A stretch of 64,000 bases of DNA from Frateuria aurantia DSM 6220 (lineage in GTDB: Bacteria > Pseudomonadota > Gammaproteobacteria > Xanthomonadales > Rhodanobacteraceae): positions 496,001-560,000 of the forward strand of contig NC_017033.1 in assembly GCF_000242255.2 (NCBI RefSeq), in the 5' to 3' direction. The notes beneath the pieces are model-generated. The model worked only from the letters and a program-made list of their open reading frames with translations, ran no database searches and was not told where the DNA came from. This document shows positions 54,832 through 63,492 of this stretch, one piece after another; position 1 is the stretch's first letter, and each line of letters begins with the position of its first letter. The position numbers and the translations under genes were made by a program.

Positions 54832-55374
54832 ATGAAAACCTTGTTCCGCCCCTCTGGACGAGGCTGGGGCTGGATGGTACTGCGTGGTCTGGTACTGGTC
54901 CTGCTCGGCCTGCTGGCCGCTTTCAGTCCGTTCAGTACCGCCCTGAGCCTGGCCTGGGTGCTGGGCTTGTATGCCTGCATCGATGGCGTGCTGCTGCTGC
55001 TGGCCAGTACCGCTCACGGCATCAATCGCAAGCCCTTGCTGTGGGCGGGCGGACTGGGTCTGGTGCTGGGCCTGGTCAGTCTGATCTGGCCGCAGATCAC
55101 CATTTTGCTGGTCCTGACCGTGGTCGGGGCCTGGGTGCTGCTGGCCGGTGCCCTGCAATGCATGGCTGCCTGGCAGTTGCCCCCGGCCACGCCGGGAAGG
55201 GGCTGGCTGACGGTGAGCGGCCTGCTGTCGATATTGTTTGGCCTGCTGCTGCTGGTCCATCCTGCCGGTGCTCTGGCCGCGCTGATGACAGTATTCGGCG
55301 TGTGGGCCGTGGTCAGCGGGGTTTTCATCCTGGTTCATGGATGGCAATTGCGTCGGCAGGGACCGGCTTTTTGA
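54832..55374 (+). CDS. HdeD family membrane protein (DUF308)
   Basis: 180 residues with six hydrophobic segments, in three pairs with the repeated G-L/V-W-x-P/H-x-x-A-L pattern of the DUF308/HdeD family (LVLLGLLAAFSPFSTALSLAW; LVLGLVSLIWPQITILLVL; ILFGLLLLVHPAGALAALM). In E. coli HdeD aids acid resistance at high density. The ATG at 54832 follows GGAGAG. It is separated from the ferritin-like gene by a hairpin; role by family. Confidence 0.88.
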   Translation: MKTLFRPSGRGWGWMVLRGLVLVLLGLLAAFSPFSTALSLAWVLGLYACIDGVLLLLASTAHGINRKPLLWAGGLGLVLGLVSLIWPQITILLVLTVVGAWVLLAGALQCMAAWQLPPATPGRGWLTVSGLLSILFGLLLLVHPAGALAALMTVFGVWAVVSGVFILVHGWQLRRQGPAF

Positions 55375-55425
55375 GCCCTTCAGACCGCGCCTGGCTGGTG
55401 ACGGGGCGGATCGCTGTCGTGGAAT

Positions 55426-55466
55426 ACGCAAAAGGCGCCGGGATCATATCCCGGCGCCTTTTGCGT
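55426..55466. terminator. Bidirectional Rho-independent terminator between hdeD-like and ppa
   Basis: A perfect 17-bp stem (ACGCAAAAGGCGCCGGG / CCCGGCGCCTTTTGCGT) with a seven-base loop, carrying AAAA and TTTT runs on its arms. It serves the two convergent genes. Confidence 0.85.
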
Positions 55467-55513
55467 CATGGGCTGGCCATGGCGGGTGTCGCTGCCAGCC
55501 TCAGGCGCGGACC

Positions 55514-56047
55514 TCAGCCCTTGTCGGCGGCACGCTTGATGCCGGCGATGATCTCGGCCTTGGCCGCTTCGGCATTGGCCCAACCTTCGACCTTGACCCA
55601 TTTGCCTTTCTCGAGATCCTTGTAGTGCTCGAAGAAATGGCCGATGCGGGCCAGCAGGTGGCTGTCGACCTGCTCGATGTCCTTGATGTGGGCATAGTCG
55701 GCGTAAAGCTTGGCGACCGGCACCACCAGCAGCTTCTCGTCGGCACCGGATTCGTCGGTCATCTTCAGCATGCCGATCGGATGGCAGCGGATCACCGAAC
55801 CGTGGACCAGGGGCAACGGCAGCACGACCAGCGCATCCAGCGGATCGCCATCGCCACCCAGGGTGCCGGGGATATAGCCGTAGTTGCAGGGGTAGCGCAT
55901 CGGGGTCGACAGGATGCGATCGACGAACAGCGCGTCGCTGTCCTTGTCGACTTCGTACTTGACCGGCTCGGAATCCTTGGGGATTTCGATGATGACATTG
56001 ATTTCGTTCGGCACATCGCGGCCGGAGGTGACGTCGTGCAGACCCAT
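55514..56047 (-). CDS. ppa: Inorganic pyrophosphatase (family I)
   Basis: 177 residues, the usual bacterial length. Catalytic Asp/Lys cluster: [48 protein letters not shown] and [17 protein letters not shown]. Hydrolyses PPi to pull biosynthesis forward. ATG at 56047 follows AAGGACAG; an upstream in-frame ATG at 56095 would add unlikely residues. Confidence 0.96.
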   Translation of the reverse strand: MGLHDVTSGRDVPNEINVIIEIPKDSEPVKYEVDKDSDALFVDRILSTPMRYPCNYGYIPGTLGGDGDPLDALVVLPLPLVHGSVIRCHPIGMLKMTDESGADEKLLVVPVAKLYADYAHIKDIEQVDSHLLARIGHFFEHYKDLEKGKWVKVEGWANAEAAKAEIIAGIKRAADKG

Positions 56048-56128
56048 GGACTGTCCTTGAATGGATAAAAACAATTGGCGGAGAGCATACGCCAAACCGT
56101 TATCTGACGCAGCTGCGGCGGCAGATCC

Positions 56129-57553
56129 TCAAGGCACGGGAGGTGCGCGCCATGGCCGCAGCCACAAGGCGTAGCCGGTCAGGCAGAGGGCACCACCCGT
56201 GACGGCCTTGATCCAGGCCAGTGTTCCGAACTGCTCGGGCGCAAAGCCCAGCCAGCTTGTGCCGCCCAGCACCAGTGCGGCGACCAGCCATTGCCGCGTC
56301 AGTTGCAGTTCCGTCTGCAGCTGCAGACGGCGAGCCAGCAGCTGGGCGGTCAGCATCACGCCCAGCAGGGCGGCGATGGCAATCGCATTGATTCCCAGCC
56401 AGCCAGGCAGCAGCAGCAGGCCCACCGCATTCAGCAGACTGCCGGCCAGTTCGCAGCGGGTCGGGGTCGCGGTGTCGTGGTGGGCGTAGGCATAGCGGGC
56501 GAGCATGGCATTCCAGCCGCCGACCACCAGGGTCACGGCCATCCAGGCCAGCAGGCCGGCGGTGCGGGCTGGATCCATGTTCTTCGGCAGCAGCAGGTGG
56601 ACCAGCGCAGGCGCGATCAGGATCAAGCCGACCGCTGCCGGCACCGTCAGCAGCGAGGTCAGTTGCATGCCGCGGGCCAGTACGGCCTTGCGCTGAATGC
56701 CTTGCTCGGCGCTTCCCATCAGGCTCAGCAGCACCTGGTTCAGGCTCATCAGGGCGACCAGGGGCAGATTGTTCAGCTTGCGGGCAAAATTGACGATGGA
56801 AATGGTGCCGGCACCCAGATAAGAGGCGCAGATCCGCTCCAGCCAAGCCAGCCCCTGACTGGCTCCGGCACTGAGCAGCAAGGGCAGCAATCGTCGCTGC
56901 AATTCGAGGACGGGTTCGCGCAGCGGCACCCGCTGCCAGGGGCGCCAGCCGTCGGCCCAGGGCAGGGGCAGCAAGACCAGGCTCATCAGCGCGCTGCCGG
57001 CGACGAAGGCCCAGGCCAGCGGGGTTTCGCCGGTGGCATGACCTTGCCAGGCCAACAGGCCTACCGCCGGCAGGTTGTACAACAATGAACCCAGTCCGGC
57101 GAGCACATAGCGTGAGCGCGCCTGGCTGGGAATCACCAGCAGGGCCTGCAGGCAGATGCCGGGCAGGCACCAGGCCAGAATGCCGAGACTGTGGCCCGCA
57201 CGGAGCCTGTCAGCGACGGACTGGCCGGGGCCGATCGCCCGGCTCAGCCAGGGCGCGCCCAGGTGCAGAAGCAGGGCGAGCAACAGGCCGATGCCCAGCA
57301 GATGCCAGAACTGCGCGGTCAGCCAGGCCCGCTGCCGCTCGGCTGTGCGGGCCTGATACAGAGGCAGGCCGGCGGCATTGAGCAGGCCCGCCGCCATCAT
57401 CATGCGGGCGGCCTCGGGCAGGAACATGGCGACCAGAAAAGCATCGGTACGCGCCCCCACGCCCCAGTCGGCCAGCAGCAGCCATTCCCGTCCGAAACCG
57501 GCGGCCAGACCGGCCAAGGTGGCCAAGGTCAGCCAGGTCGTCGCGCCCAGCAC
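56129..57553 (-). CDS. MurJ/MviN-like lipid flippase (polysaccharide export)
   Basis: 474 residues, about fourteen TMs, MOP superfamily. GVGARTDAFLVAMFLPEAARMM near residue 30 and the central RICASYLGAGTISIVNFARKL resemble MurJ's AxRxDAF and region around TM7. It is the last gene of an EPS operon, so it more likely flips a polysaccharide repeat than lipid II. The start is a GTG at 57553, three bases after the acyltransferase stop; there is no good ATG. Confidence 0.85.
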   Translation of the reverse strand: MLGATTWLTLATLAGLAAGFGREWLLLADWGVGARTDAFLVAMFLPEAARMMMAAGLLNAAGLPLYQARTAERQRAWLTAQFWHLLGIGLLLALLLHLGAPWLSRAIGPGQSVADRLRAGHSLGILAWCLPGICLQALLVIPSQARSRYVLAGLGSLLYNLPAVGLLAWQGHATGETPLAWAFVAGSALMSLVLLPLPWADGWRPWQRVPLREPVLELQRRLLPLLLSAGASQGLAWLERICASYLGAGTISIVNFARKLNNLPLVALMSLNQVLLSLMGSAEQGIQRKAVLARGMQLTSLLTVPAAVGLILIAPALVHLLLPKNMDPARTAGLLAWMAVTLVVGGWNAMLARYAYAHHDTATPTRCELAGSLLNAVGLLLLPGWLGINAIAIAALLGVMLTAQLLARRLQLQTELQLTRQWLVAALVLGGTSWLGFAPEQFGTLAWIKAVTGGALCLTGYALWLRPWRAPPVP

Positions 57554-57556
57554 AAG

Positions 57557-58378
57557 TCAGTGCAACAGGGTGAACAGGCCGCGTCCGCCGACCCGGTAGT
57601 TCAGATCATGCGGCCGCTCGCCCATGGGTTTGGCGCCGCTGCCACCGACGATCTTGTAGGCCGCGATCCGCTTGGCGACCAAGGTCTGGGCCGTGACCAC
57701 GCAGCCGCGCTCCAGATGGGCGCCATGGGCGATCAAGGCCCGGCTGGCAACCCATACGTAGTCCTCGATCACTATGGGGGCCGATACGGACCAGAATTCG
57801 GGCGCCGTCAGATCGTGGCTGCCGGCAATGATCAGCACATGCGAGGCGATCGCGACATGATCACCGATCCGCAGGCCGGCGCGGGCATCGATCTGGCAAT
57901 GCCAGCCGATGACGCTGTCATCGCCCATGATCAGGTTGTTCACCCCCAGCACCTCGGTATGGCGCCAGATCGAAGAGCCCTTGCCGATTTTCGCACCGCC
58001 GCATCGCAGCCAGCCGATGCGGATTGCATGAACCGGAATCTTGTTGATGAAGATATTGTAGATCTGCTCCCAGATCCGCAGCCAGCGGTCCTTGAAGGTG
58101 GGCCAGTTCAGGCCCATCCGAGGCACGAACTGGGCGGGAATTTCCTGCATCAGCAGGGTGTACAGGCGCCTGGCATCGGCGTCCTCGATCCGCGACTCGA
58201 TATTGACCGAGCATATCGATACACGGATGCCTTCGGCCGAGAGTTCCTCGAACAGGCCTTCGTGCGTCAGCAGCCACGTGTAGGCTTGCTCGGTCTGCTG
58301 CAGGCTAAGGCCCAGCCGTCCGGCATAGTCGTCCAGGTGCTCGCGCAGGTTCAGGGAATGGAAAATCCGGTGCTTCAT
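57557..58378 (-). CDS. Acyltransferase with left-handed beta-helix (LbetaH)
   Basis: 273 residues. The C-terminal half (about 125-240) is a hexapeptide-repeat beta-helix with WRHTEVLGVNN, GDDSVIGWHCQIDARAGLRIGDHVAIA and GSHDLTAPEF, like WcaF/WcaB or CAT-family O-acetyltransferases; the His of the GSHDL segment is the likely catalytic base. The N-terminal half is helical and of unknown role. ATGA overlap with the polymerase gene. Likely acetylates an EPS sugar. Confidence 0.85.
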   Translation of the reverse strand: MKHRIFHSLNLREHLDDYAGRLGLSLQQTEQAYTWLLTHEGLFEELSAEGIRVSICSVNIESRIEDADARRLYTLLMQEIPAQFVPRMGLNWPTFKDRWLRIWEQIYNIFINKIPVHAIRIGWLRCGGAKIGKGSSIWRHTEVLGVNNLIMGDDSVIGWHCQIDARAGLRIGDHVAIASHVLIIAGSHDLTAPEFWSVSAPIVIEDYVWVASRALIAHGAHLERGCVVTAQTLVAKRIAAYKIVGGSGAKPMGERPHDLNYRVGGRGLFTLLH

Positions 58379-59808
58379 GGCAGGCCTCCCGGCGGGCCGA
58401 GGCGCGCCGTCAGATCGGGGTCAGCTTCGGGCGGCGGCCCGGCGGTGGTGGAATCGGGCCGTTGCCGTGCACCCTGCAGATTCAGTCCAAGCATCAGCCA
58501 GAACAGAGCCACCAATACCATCGTGAAGCTGTAGTAATGGTCGAACACGCCCGTCAGAAGGGCACCTCCCAGGCCGGCCAGACTGCCAAGCCAGACTGCA
58601 TTGGCCGGTGTCGGCCGCTGGGTGCGACCTTGCGGGCGGGTCTCGCGCCACCATCGGCCCAGCACCACGCAGAACAGCAGCATGCCCGGCAGACCGATCT
58701 TGTAGATATAGTTCAGCCACAGATTGGAAATGCCCAACAAGCCGCTGCCCGGTACCGGCGGATCTGTCTTGAAACCGATACCCAACGGATAGCGTGCCAT
58801 CGCCTGAGGGAAATGCCGGTATTCATCCATCCGTACCTCGGTACTGGCATTGCTGGAATCGAACATGGTCGAAAGCCGTTTCTGCAGCGGCGGATAGAAC
58901 AAGGCCATGGCAACGCTGAGGGCGAGTCCGCCGACAATGAGGCGACGTGAAGTGGGAATGCCGGTCCAGGCCATCCAGAGCAGTACCACGGCCATGCTGA
59001 GCAGGGCACCGCGCGATCCGGTCAGGACAATCGCCACGGCGGCGAGCACGGCCACGGCCAAGGCCAGCACCCTTCCCCAGCCGCGCCGGACCAGGGCCAG
59101 GACCATGGCCAGCGGCGCAAACAGGATCAGTGCCCCACCGCTGAGATTGGGATGAACCCAGGGCGTGCCGAGCCGGTTGCGCATGCCGCCGAAAATGTCC
59201 TGCATCGCTTCGGGGTGCGCATAGTGCAGATGCTTGAGCAAGGGGATCATGTCCAGCGCATTGCGATGGCGGGCAAACATGCCCAGCGAAACCACCAGCA
59301 TCGCCAGATTGCCCAGCAGCAGCAGATTCACCAGCCATTCGCGGCGGCGTCGATCGGGCAGCAGGAGCGGTACCAGCCACAGCGTGGACAGGTTCAGCAG
59401 CCAGCGGATCCAGTTCACGGTCCCATTGCCTTCGGCATGGATCGTGACCTGGCCGACCAGAAAGGGGATCACGCTGAAAACCATCAACAGGGCCAGGGCT
59501 TTTTCGGTACGCCCCCAGTGCCATTGCAGCTGTTGGGTGAACAATTGCCAGGCCGTGCCGGCCCAGGCCGCTGCCAGCAAGGCTTCGCAGACCGTAATGC
59601 GAACTCCCAGCCGGACGGTGGCCAAGGGCATGAACGTGGCGCTGAGCGCAAAGCCGGCCAGGCCATAGAACGGTGTGCGCAATACCAGCAGGCCGACGAT
59701 GACGGCGATCAGGGCCAGCAGAAAGGTACCAGGGGGCACGAAGACAAGCAGCCCGCCAAACAGCAGACCGCAAAGCAGGGCGAGGATGGCCAGGGGCCTG
59801 GTAGTCAT
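58375..59808 (-). CDS. O-antigen ligase/Wzy-type polymerase-like membrane protein
   Basis: 477 residues with about twelve TMs and a large periplasmic loop between residues 310 and 370 (PPLQKRLSTMFDSSNAST, MDEYRHFPQAMARYPLGIG). It belongs to the Wzy_C/WaaL-type O-antigen ligase superfamily. In the EPS operon it most probably polymerises the repeat unit. The ATG overlaps the GT4 stop by four bases. Confidence 0.8.
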   Translation of the reverse strand: MTTRPLAILALLCGLLFGGLLVFVPPGTFLLALIAVIVGLLVLRTPFYGLAGFALSATFMPLATVRLGVRITVCEALLAAAWAGTAWQLFTQQLQWHWGRTEKALALLMVFSVIPFLVGQVTIHAEGNGTVNWIRWLLNLSTLWLVPLLLPDRRRREWLVNLLLLGNLAMLVVSLGMFARHRNALDMIPLLKHLHYAHPEAMQDIFGGMRNRLGTPWVHPNLSGGALILFAPLAMVLALVRRGWGRVLALAVAVLAAVAIVLTGSRGALLSMAVVLLWMAWTGIPTSRRLIVGGLALSVAMALFYPPLQKRLSTMFDSSNASTEVRMDEYRHFPQAMARYPLGIGFKTDPPVPGSGLLGISNLWLNYIYKIGLPGMLLFCVVLGRWWRETRPQGRTQRPTPANAVWLGSLAGLGGALLTGVFDHYYSFTMVLVALFWLMLGLNLQGARQRPDSTTAGPPPEADPDLTARLGPPGGLP

Positions 59809-60932
59809 GTTCTCAACTCGGCAATCAGGCCACGCAAGCAGCGGGCATAGGCTTCGGGAGCAAAGCGGGCGGCAAAGTTCTGCCTCGCCCGCTGGCTGCC
59901 GCCGGCGGGCGTTTTCCCCAGCCGCAGCATCAGCTGGGCGATGGCGCTGGTGTCATGCGGATCGAAACGTGGTGCATCGTCAGGAGTGACCTCATCCAGG
60001 GCGGTGCCGCGGGCCACCGCGACGGCGGTGCCTGCCGCCAGGGCCTCGACCACGGGCAGGCCGAAACCTTCGGCCCAGGCGGGATGCCACAGGCATTCAG
60101 CAGCCTGATAGATGGCGCCCAAAGCCTCGTCATCGACATCCCTGATCAGATGCAGGCCGGGCCAGTCCCGCAGACCGGCCGGCAGATCCTCACGCTGCCC
60201 GACCAAGACCAGATCGGGCACGGCTGCCCCCTGCGTACGCAGGCCGGTCCAGGCCGTCAGCAGCCGCTCGATGTTCTTGCGTGCGCCGCGGGTACCCACG
60301 GCCAGCCAATAACGGGCGGGCAGGGCCGACAGCACCTCGGGGCGCTGTCCGGGCCTGAACGAGGGTAGCGGCGGCACGCAATTGGGCAGCCAGCGCAGAC
60401 GCTGCTGCAGCATGGGGAAGCGCCGCGCGGCCTCGTTCATCGTATAGCGGGATGGCGCCCAGATCACATCGGCACTGCGCAATGAGGTGCTCAGCGAAAC
60501 ACGCTCGATCATCCGGTAGGCCAGCGCCTTGAGCGGCCGTGCCTGTATTTCGGGCTGGTCCCACTGAAACAGGTCATGCAGCAGCAGCACCCGCCGATAG
60601 GACGGCCGGCGCAACAGCCAGGGCAGGCCGCGATTGGCCGTGGCGATATAGACTTCGATACCGTCCCGGTCCAGGGCATGAGGCAGGAAGCGGGCTTCGA
60701 AAGGCAGTCGTTCCTGCGGTCGGTGCATGCCATCGACCGGTTGGAGGCGGGCCGGACAGCTGACGGGCGGCAAGGCCGGCCAGGCATCCGAACCCTCTGC
60801 GACGCCGCCGCTGTAACGCAGCAGCTGATCACCTGGCGAGCTGGCCAGTACTCGGGTCATGGCCAGCACCTGGCGACCGATGCCGGACCAGGGCGCGGCG
60901 ACGGCAGGGCGATAATCGATGCCTATCTTCAT
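59805..60932 (-). CDS. GT4-family glycosyltransferase (EPS operon)
   Basis: 375-residue GT-B enzyme: N-terminal MKIGIDYRPAVAAPWSGIGRQ, a WLAVGTRGARKNIERLLTAW donor site start (GxxxxRKN pattern), and the C-terminal E-x7-E region AEGFGLPVVEALAAGTAVA. It resembles mannosyl/glucosyltransferases of EPS clusters. Overlaps the next gene upstream by four bases. Confidence 0.88.
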   Translation of the reverse strand: MKIGIDYRPAVAAPWSGIGRQVLAMTRVLASSPGDQLLRYSGGVAEGSDAWPALPPVSCPARLQPVDGMHRPQERLPFEARFLPHALDRDGIEVYIATANRGLPWLLRRPSYRRVLLLHDLFQWDQPEIQARPLKALAYRMIERVSLSTSLRSADVIWAPSRYTMNEAARRFPMLQQRLRWLPNCVPPLPSFRPGQRPEVLSALPARYWLAVGTRGARKNIERLLTAWTGLRTQGAAVPDLVLVGQREDLPAGLRDWPGLHLIRDVDDEALGAIYQAAECLWHPAWAEGFGLPVVEALAAGTAVAVARGTALDEVTPDDAPRFDPHDTSAIAQLMLRLGKTPAGGSQRARQNFAARFAPEAYARCLRGLIAELRT

Positions 60933-62128
60933 GCGGCCATCTCCTCGTAGACCTGCTCCAGCGTATCGGCGACCTGCTGCCAGCTGTGATGGCGGCGGAC
61001 ATAGTCGCGACCCGCCTCGCCCAGCATGCCGGCCCGTGCCGGGTCGGACAGCAGCCGGATCGCGGCAGCGGCCAGACCGGCACTGTCATCGGCGGCCAGA
61101 TAATCGCGATCCGGCCGGGCGAGCAGCCCGGACACGCCCTGGGCGGTGCTTGCCAGCGGCAAGCCGGCGGCCATTGCTTCCAGCACTTTCAGTTTGGAAC
61201 CTCCGCCATCGCGCAACGGAGCGATGAACAGGCTGCAGCTGGCCTGCAGCGCGGGCAGATCCGCCACATAGCCCTGCCATCGCAGGCGCGGATCCGGCCA
61301 GCGTGCCGCCCATTCGAGAGGCATGGCGAAGCCGCCGACGACAAGGCGCGCTTCGGGGCGTTCGGCCCAGATCCGCGGCATGATCTCTTCGGCCAGCCAG
61401 CGAACGGCTTCGAGGTTCGGGCTGTACTCGTAATTGCCCAGGAACAGCAGTTGCCCGGCCATGAGGTCGGGATGCACCCGGGACCCCGTCTCGACGTCGG
61501 CACCATTGGGCACGACCCGCACCGGGGTCGGTGCCCAACCGGCCAGCACTTCGGCATCGGCCTCCGTCATGGCAATGACCTGCCTGGCACGGTGCACGGC
61601 CAGCTGTTCCCAGCGTCGATAGCGCCATTGATCCCAACGGGCCAGTGGCCGCAGGATGGCCGGCAGTCGCTGCCAGGTGGTGCGGCTGAGCTCCGATTCG
61701 ATATTGTGTTCGGTCAGTGCGAAACCCGGACGATAGCCTTGCAGGACCTGCAGATAAGGCTGCAGGCTGTAGCTGTGCTCAATCTGGACCACATCCCAGG
61801 ATGCCTCCAGCAGTTCCGCCAGCTTGCGACCCAGCACCGGATGGTAGCCATTGATGCTGGCCAGCAGCGGCGGCCCGGCGAACACGCCGGCCAGCAAGGT
61901 CTGCCAGGAGCGCAAGGGGCGACGCGGATAAACCCACAACTGCTCCACCCAGGGCTGCAAGGCTTCGCGTTCCTCCGGCGTCGGCAAGCTCTTGGTCAGG
62001 ATCAGCAGGCTGATCCGGTGGCCGCGCCTGGCCAGTTCACGCAACAGCTGGAATTGACGCAGCTTGCCCCCGCTGGTCGTCGGCCAAGGCATATAGGGCA
62101 GGATCCACAGCAGGCGCCGGCTTTCCAT
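60929..62128 (-). CDS. GT4-family glycosyltransferase (EPS operon)
   Basis: 399-residue GT-B enzyme: LLWILPYMPWPTTSGGKLRQF N-terminus, HNIESELSRTTW, VVPNGADVETG, LFLGNYEYSPNLEAVRWLAEE in the donor domain and PLRDGGGSKLKVLEAMAAG for the second Glu. It resembles PelF-less GT4 enzymes of the xanthan GumH/WcaI kind. The start at 62128 is chosen because TGGAG lies nine bases upstream and the ATG overlaps the hydrolase stop; GTG at 62137 is an alternative. Confidence 0.9.
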   Translation of the reverse strand: MESRRLLWILPYMPWPTTSGGKLRQFQLLRELARRGHRISLLILTKSLPTPEEREALQPWVEQLWVYPRRPLRSWQTLLAGVFAGPPLLASINGYHPVLGRKLAELLEASWDVVQIEHSYSLQPYLQVLQGYRPGFALTEHNIESELSRTTWQRLPAILRPLARWDQWRYRRWEQLAVHRARQVIAMTEADAEVLAGWAPTPVRVVPNGADVETGSRVHPDLMAGQLLFLGNYEYSPNLEAVRWLAEEIMPRIWAERPEARLVVGGFAMPLEWAARWPDPRLRWQGYVADLPALQASCSLFIAPLRDGGGSKLKVLEAMAAGLPLASTAQGVSGLLARPDRDYLAADDSAGLAAAAIRLLSDPARAGMLGEAGRDYVRRHHSWQQVADTLEQVYEEMAA

Positions 62129-63492
62129 CAAGGCCACTCCAGGATCTGCAGCTGGCGACTGACGGGGACGGTCAGCACGCCGCCGCTGGCCTGCAACGCG
62201 GTGGTCGTGTCATGCAAGGGATCGTATAGTCGGGCCGCCTGGAGGTCAGGCAGTTGCACGCTGCCGGGCTGGTCGGCCCAGAACATCAGCAGGTGCTTGC
62301 CGTCGGCCTTGTCGGCACTGACCGTGATCAGTGATGCCGGCGGGTTCTGCAGCGCCGGCGCGGCGGCCGGCATCAGCTGCGGGCCAGTGAAGCCCAGAAA
62401 GCGGGACAATGCCTGATACACAGGCTTGGGCTTGGCATCGGTCGTCAGCAGACCGTAGAACTGGTCGCGCACGGAGGCTCGGCTGTCCAGATCGCTGAGG
62501 GCGAACAGGAAGATCCGGTCGTAATTGAGCGCCGTCATCAGGGCCAGTCGGCGCAGCACGAAATCGGCCTGTCCGTCTTCGCCGATCACCGGTTGCTCCT
62601 GTTTCGGGCCGGGATAGCTGGACCAGCCCCACTCATCGGCCCAGACCTGACGGGCGCCGGCTGACCGCAACATCCGGTCGGCCTGTTGCGCGCGCAGGAT
62701 GAAGTCACGCTGGGCCGGATCATCGCCTTCCGGATAAAGCGAATAGGGGTGGTAGGCGATGATGGTGTCCAGCGAAAACAGGCCCAGCGCGCCCAGATCC
62801 TGGATCATCAGATCATGATTGGGCATCTGGCTGTAATAGGCCATCCCTCCCAAGGCCACCTGCGGCGGACGAGGCAGGCTGCGCAAGGCCTGGACACTGG
62901 CTTTCAGCAAGCTGCCGTAGGCGGCCGGATCGGGCTCGGGATACCAGAAACCCGGCAGATTGGGTTCGTTCCAGACCTGCCATACCGGAATCTGCGGATA
63001 GCGTTCCGCAAGCGCCCGCAATGCCGTGGCGTAGAGCTGGGGATCCCGCGGCGGGTACTTGTCCGGATAGGGAAAATCCGGCGGCGCGCTGGAGGCATAA
63101 GGGCTGGAGCCCACCAGATAGACTTCCGCCTGCAAATGCTGGTCGCGGATCTGCTGCATCACCGGGTCCAGCAGATCCCAGCGGAACTGGCCGACCCGGG
63201 GCTCGAGCCTGTCCCAGTGCAGGTCCAGCCGCACCCAGTGCAGACCCAGAGCCTTCAGCATGGCGATCTGGCGGGACGCGATTTCGGGACTGAACCACAA
63301 CAGATGAGCGTTCACGCCGAGAAAGTCGGCCCAGACCACGGGCTGCCGGGGACTGAGCTGCAGCGGCTTGAGCTCCTGCGGGCGAGAGGTGCCAGGCAAC
63401 AGCAGCAGGCCGGCAAGGACTGCGAACACGGTCAGCAGCACGACGGGGATCCAGTGTCGGGCGCGCTTTCGGGGCTGGAGGGCTTCAGTCAT
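62128..63492 (-). CDS. PslG-like glycoside hydrolase (clan GH-A, GH39-type), membrane-anchored
   Basis: 454 residues: N-terminal TM (about 14-33), then a (beta/alpha)8 barrel. The acid/base Glu is in WQVWNEPNLPG (Glu176) and the nucleophile in VWADEWGW (Glu287), 111 residues apart. Pseudomonas PslG, an anchored endoglycosidase needed in Psl synthesis, has its two catalytic Glu at the same distance. A C-terminal beta domain follows. Position within the EPS operon suggests it trims the polymer in the periplasm. Confidence 0.85.
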   Translation of the reverse strand: MTEALQPRKRARHWIPVVLLTVFAVLAGLLLLPGTSRPQELKPLQLSPRQPVVWADFLGVNAHLLWFSPEIASRQIAMLKALGLHWVRLDLHWDRLEPRVGQFRWDLLDPVMQQIRDQHLQAEVYLVGSSPYASSAPPDFPYPDKYPPRDPQLYATALRALAERYPQIPVWQVWNEPNLPGFWYPEPDPAAYGSLLKASVQALRSLPRPPQVALGGMAYYSQMPNHDLMIQDLGALGLFSLDTIIAYHPYSLYPEGDDPAQRDFILRAQQADRMLRSAGARQVWADEWGWSSYPGPKQEQPVIGEDGQADFVLRRLALMTALNYDRIFLFALSDLDSRASVRDQFYGLLTTDAKPKPVYQALSRFLGFTGPQLMPAAAPALQNPPASLITVSADKADGKHLLMFWADQPGSVQLPDLQAARLYDPLHDTTTALQASGGVLTVPVSRQLQILEWP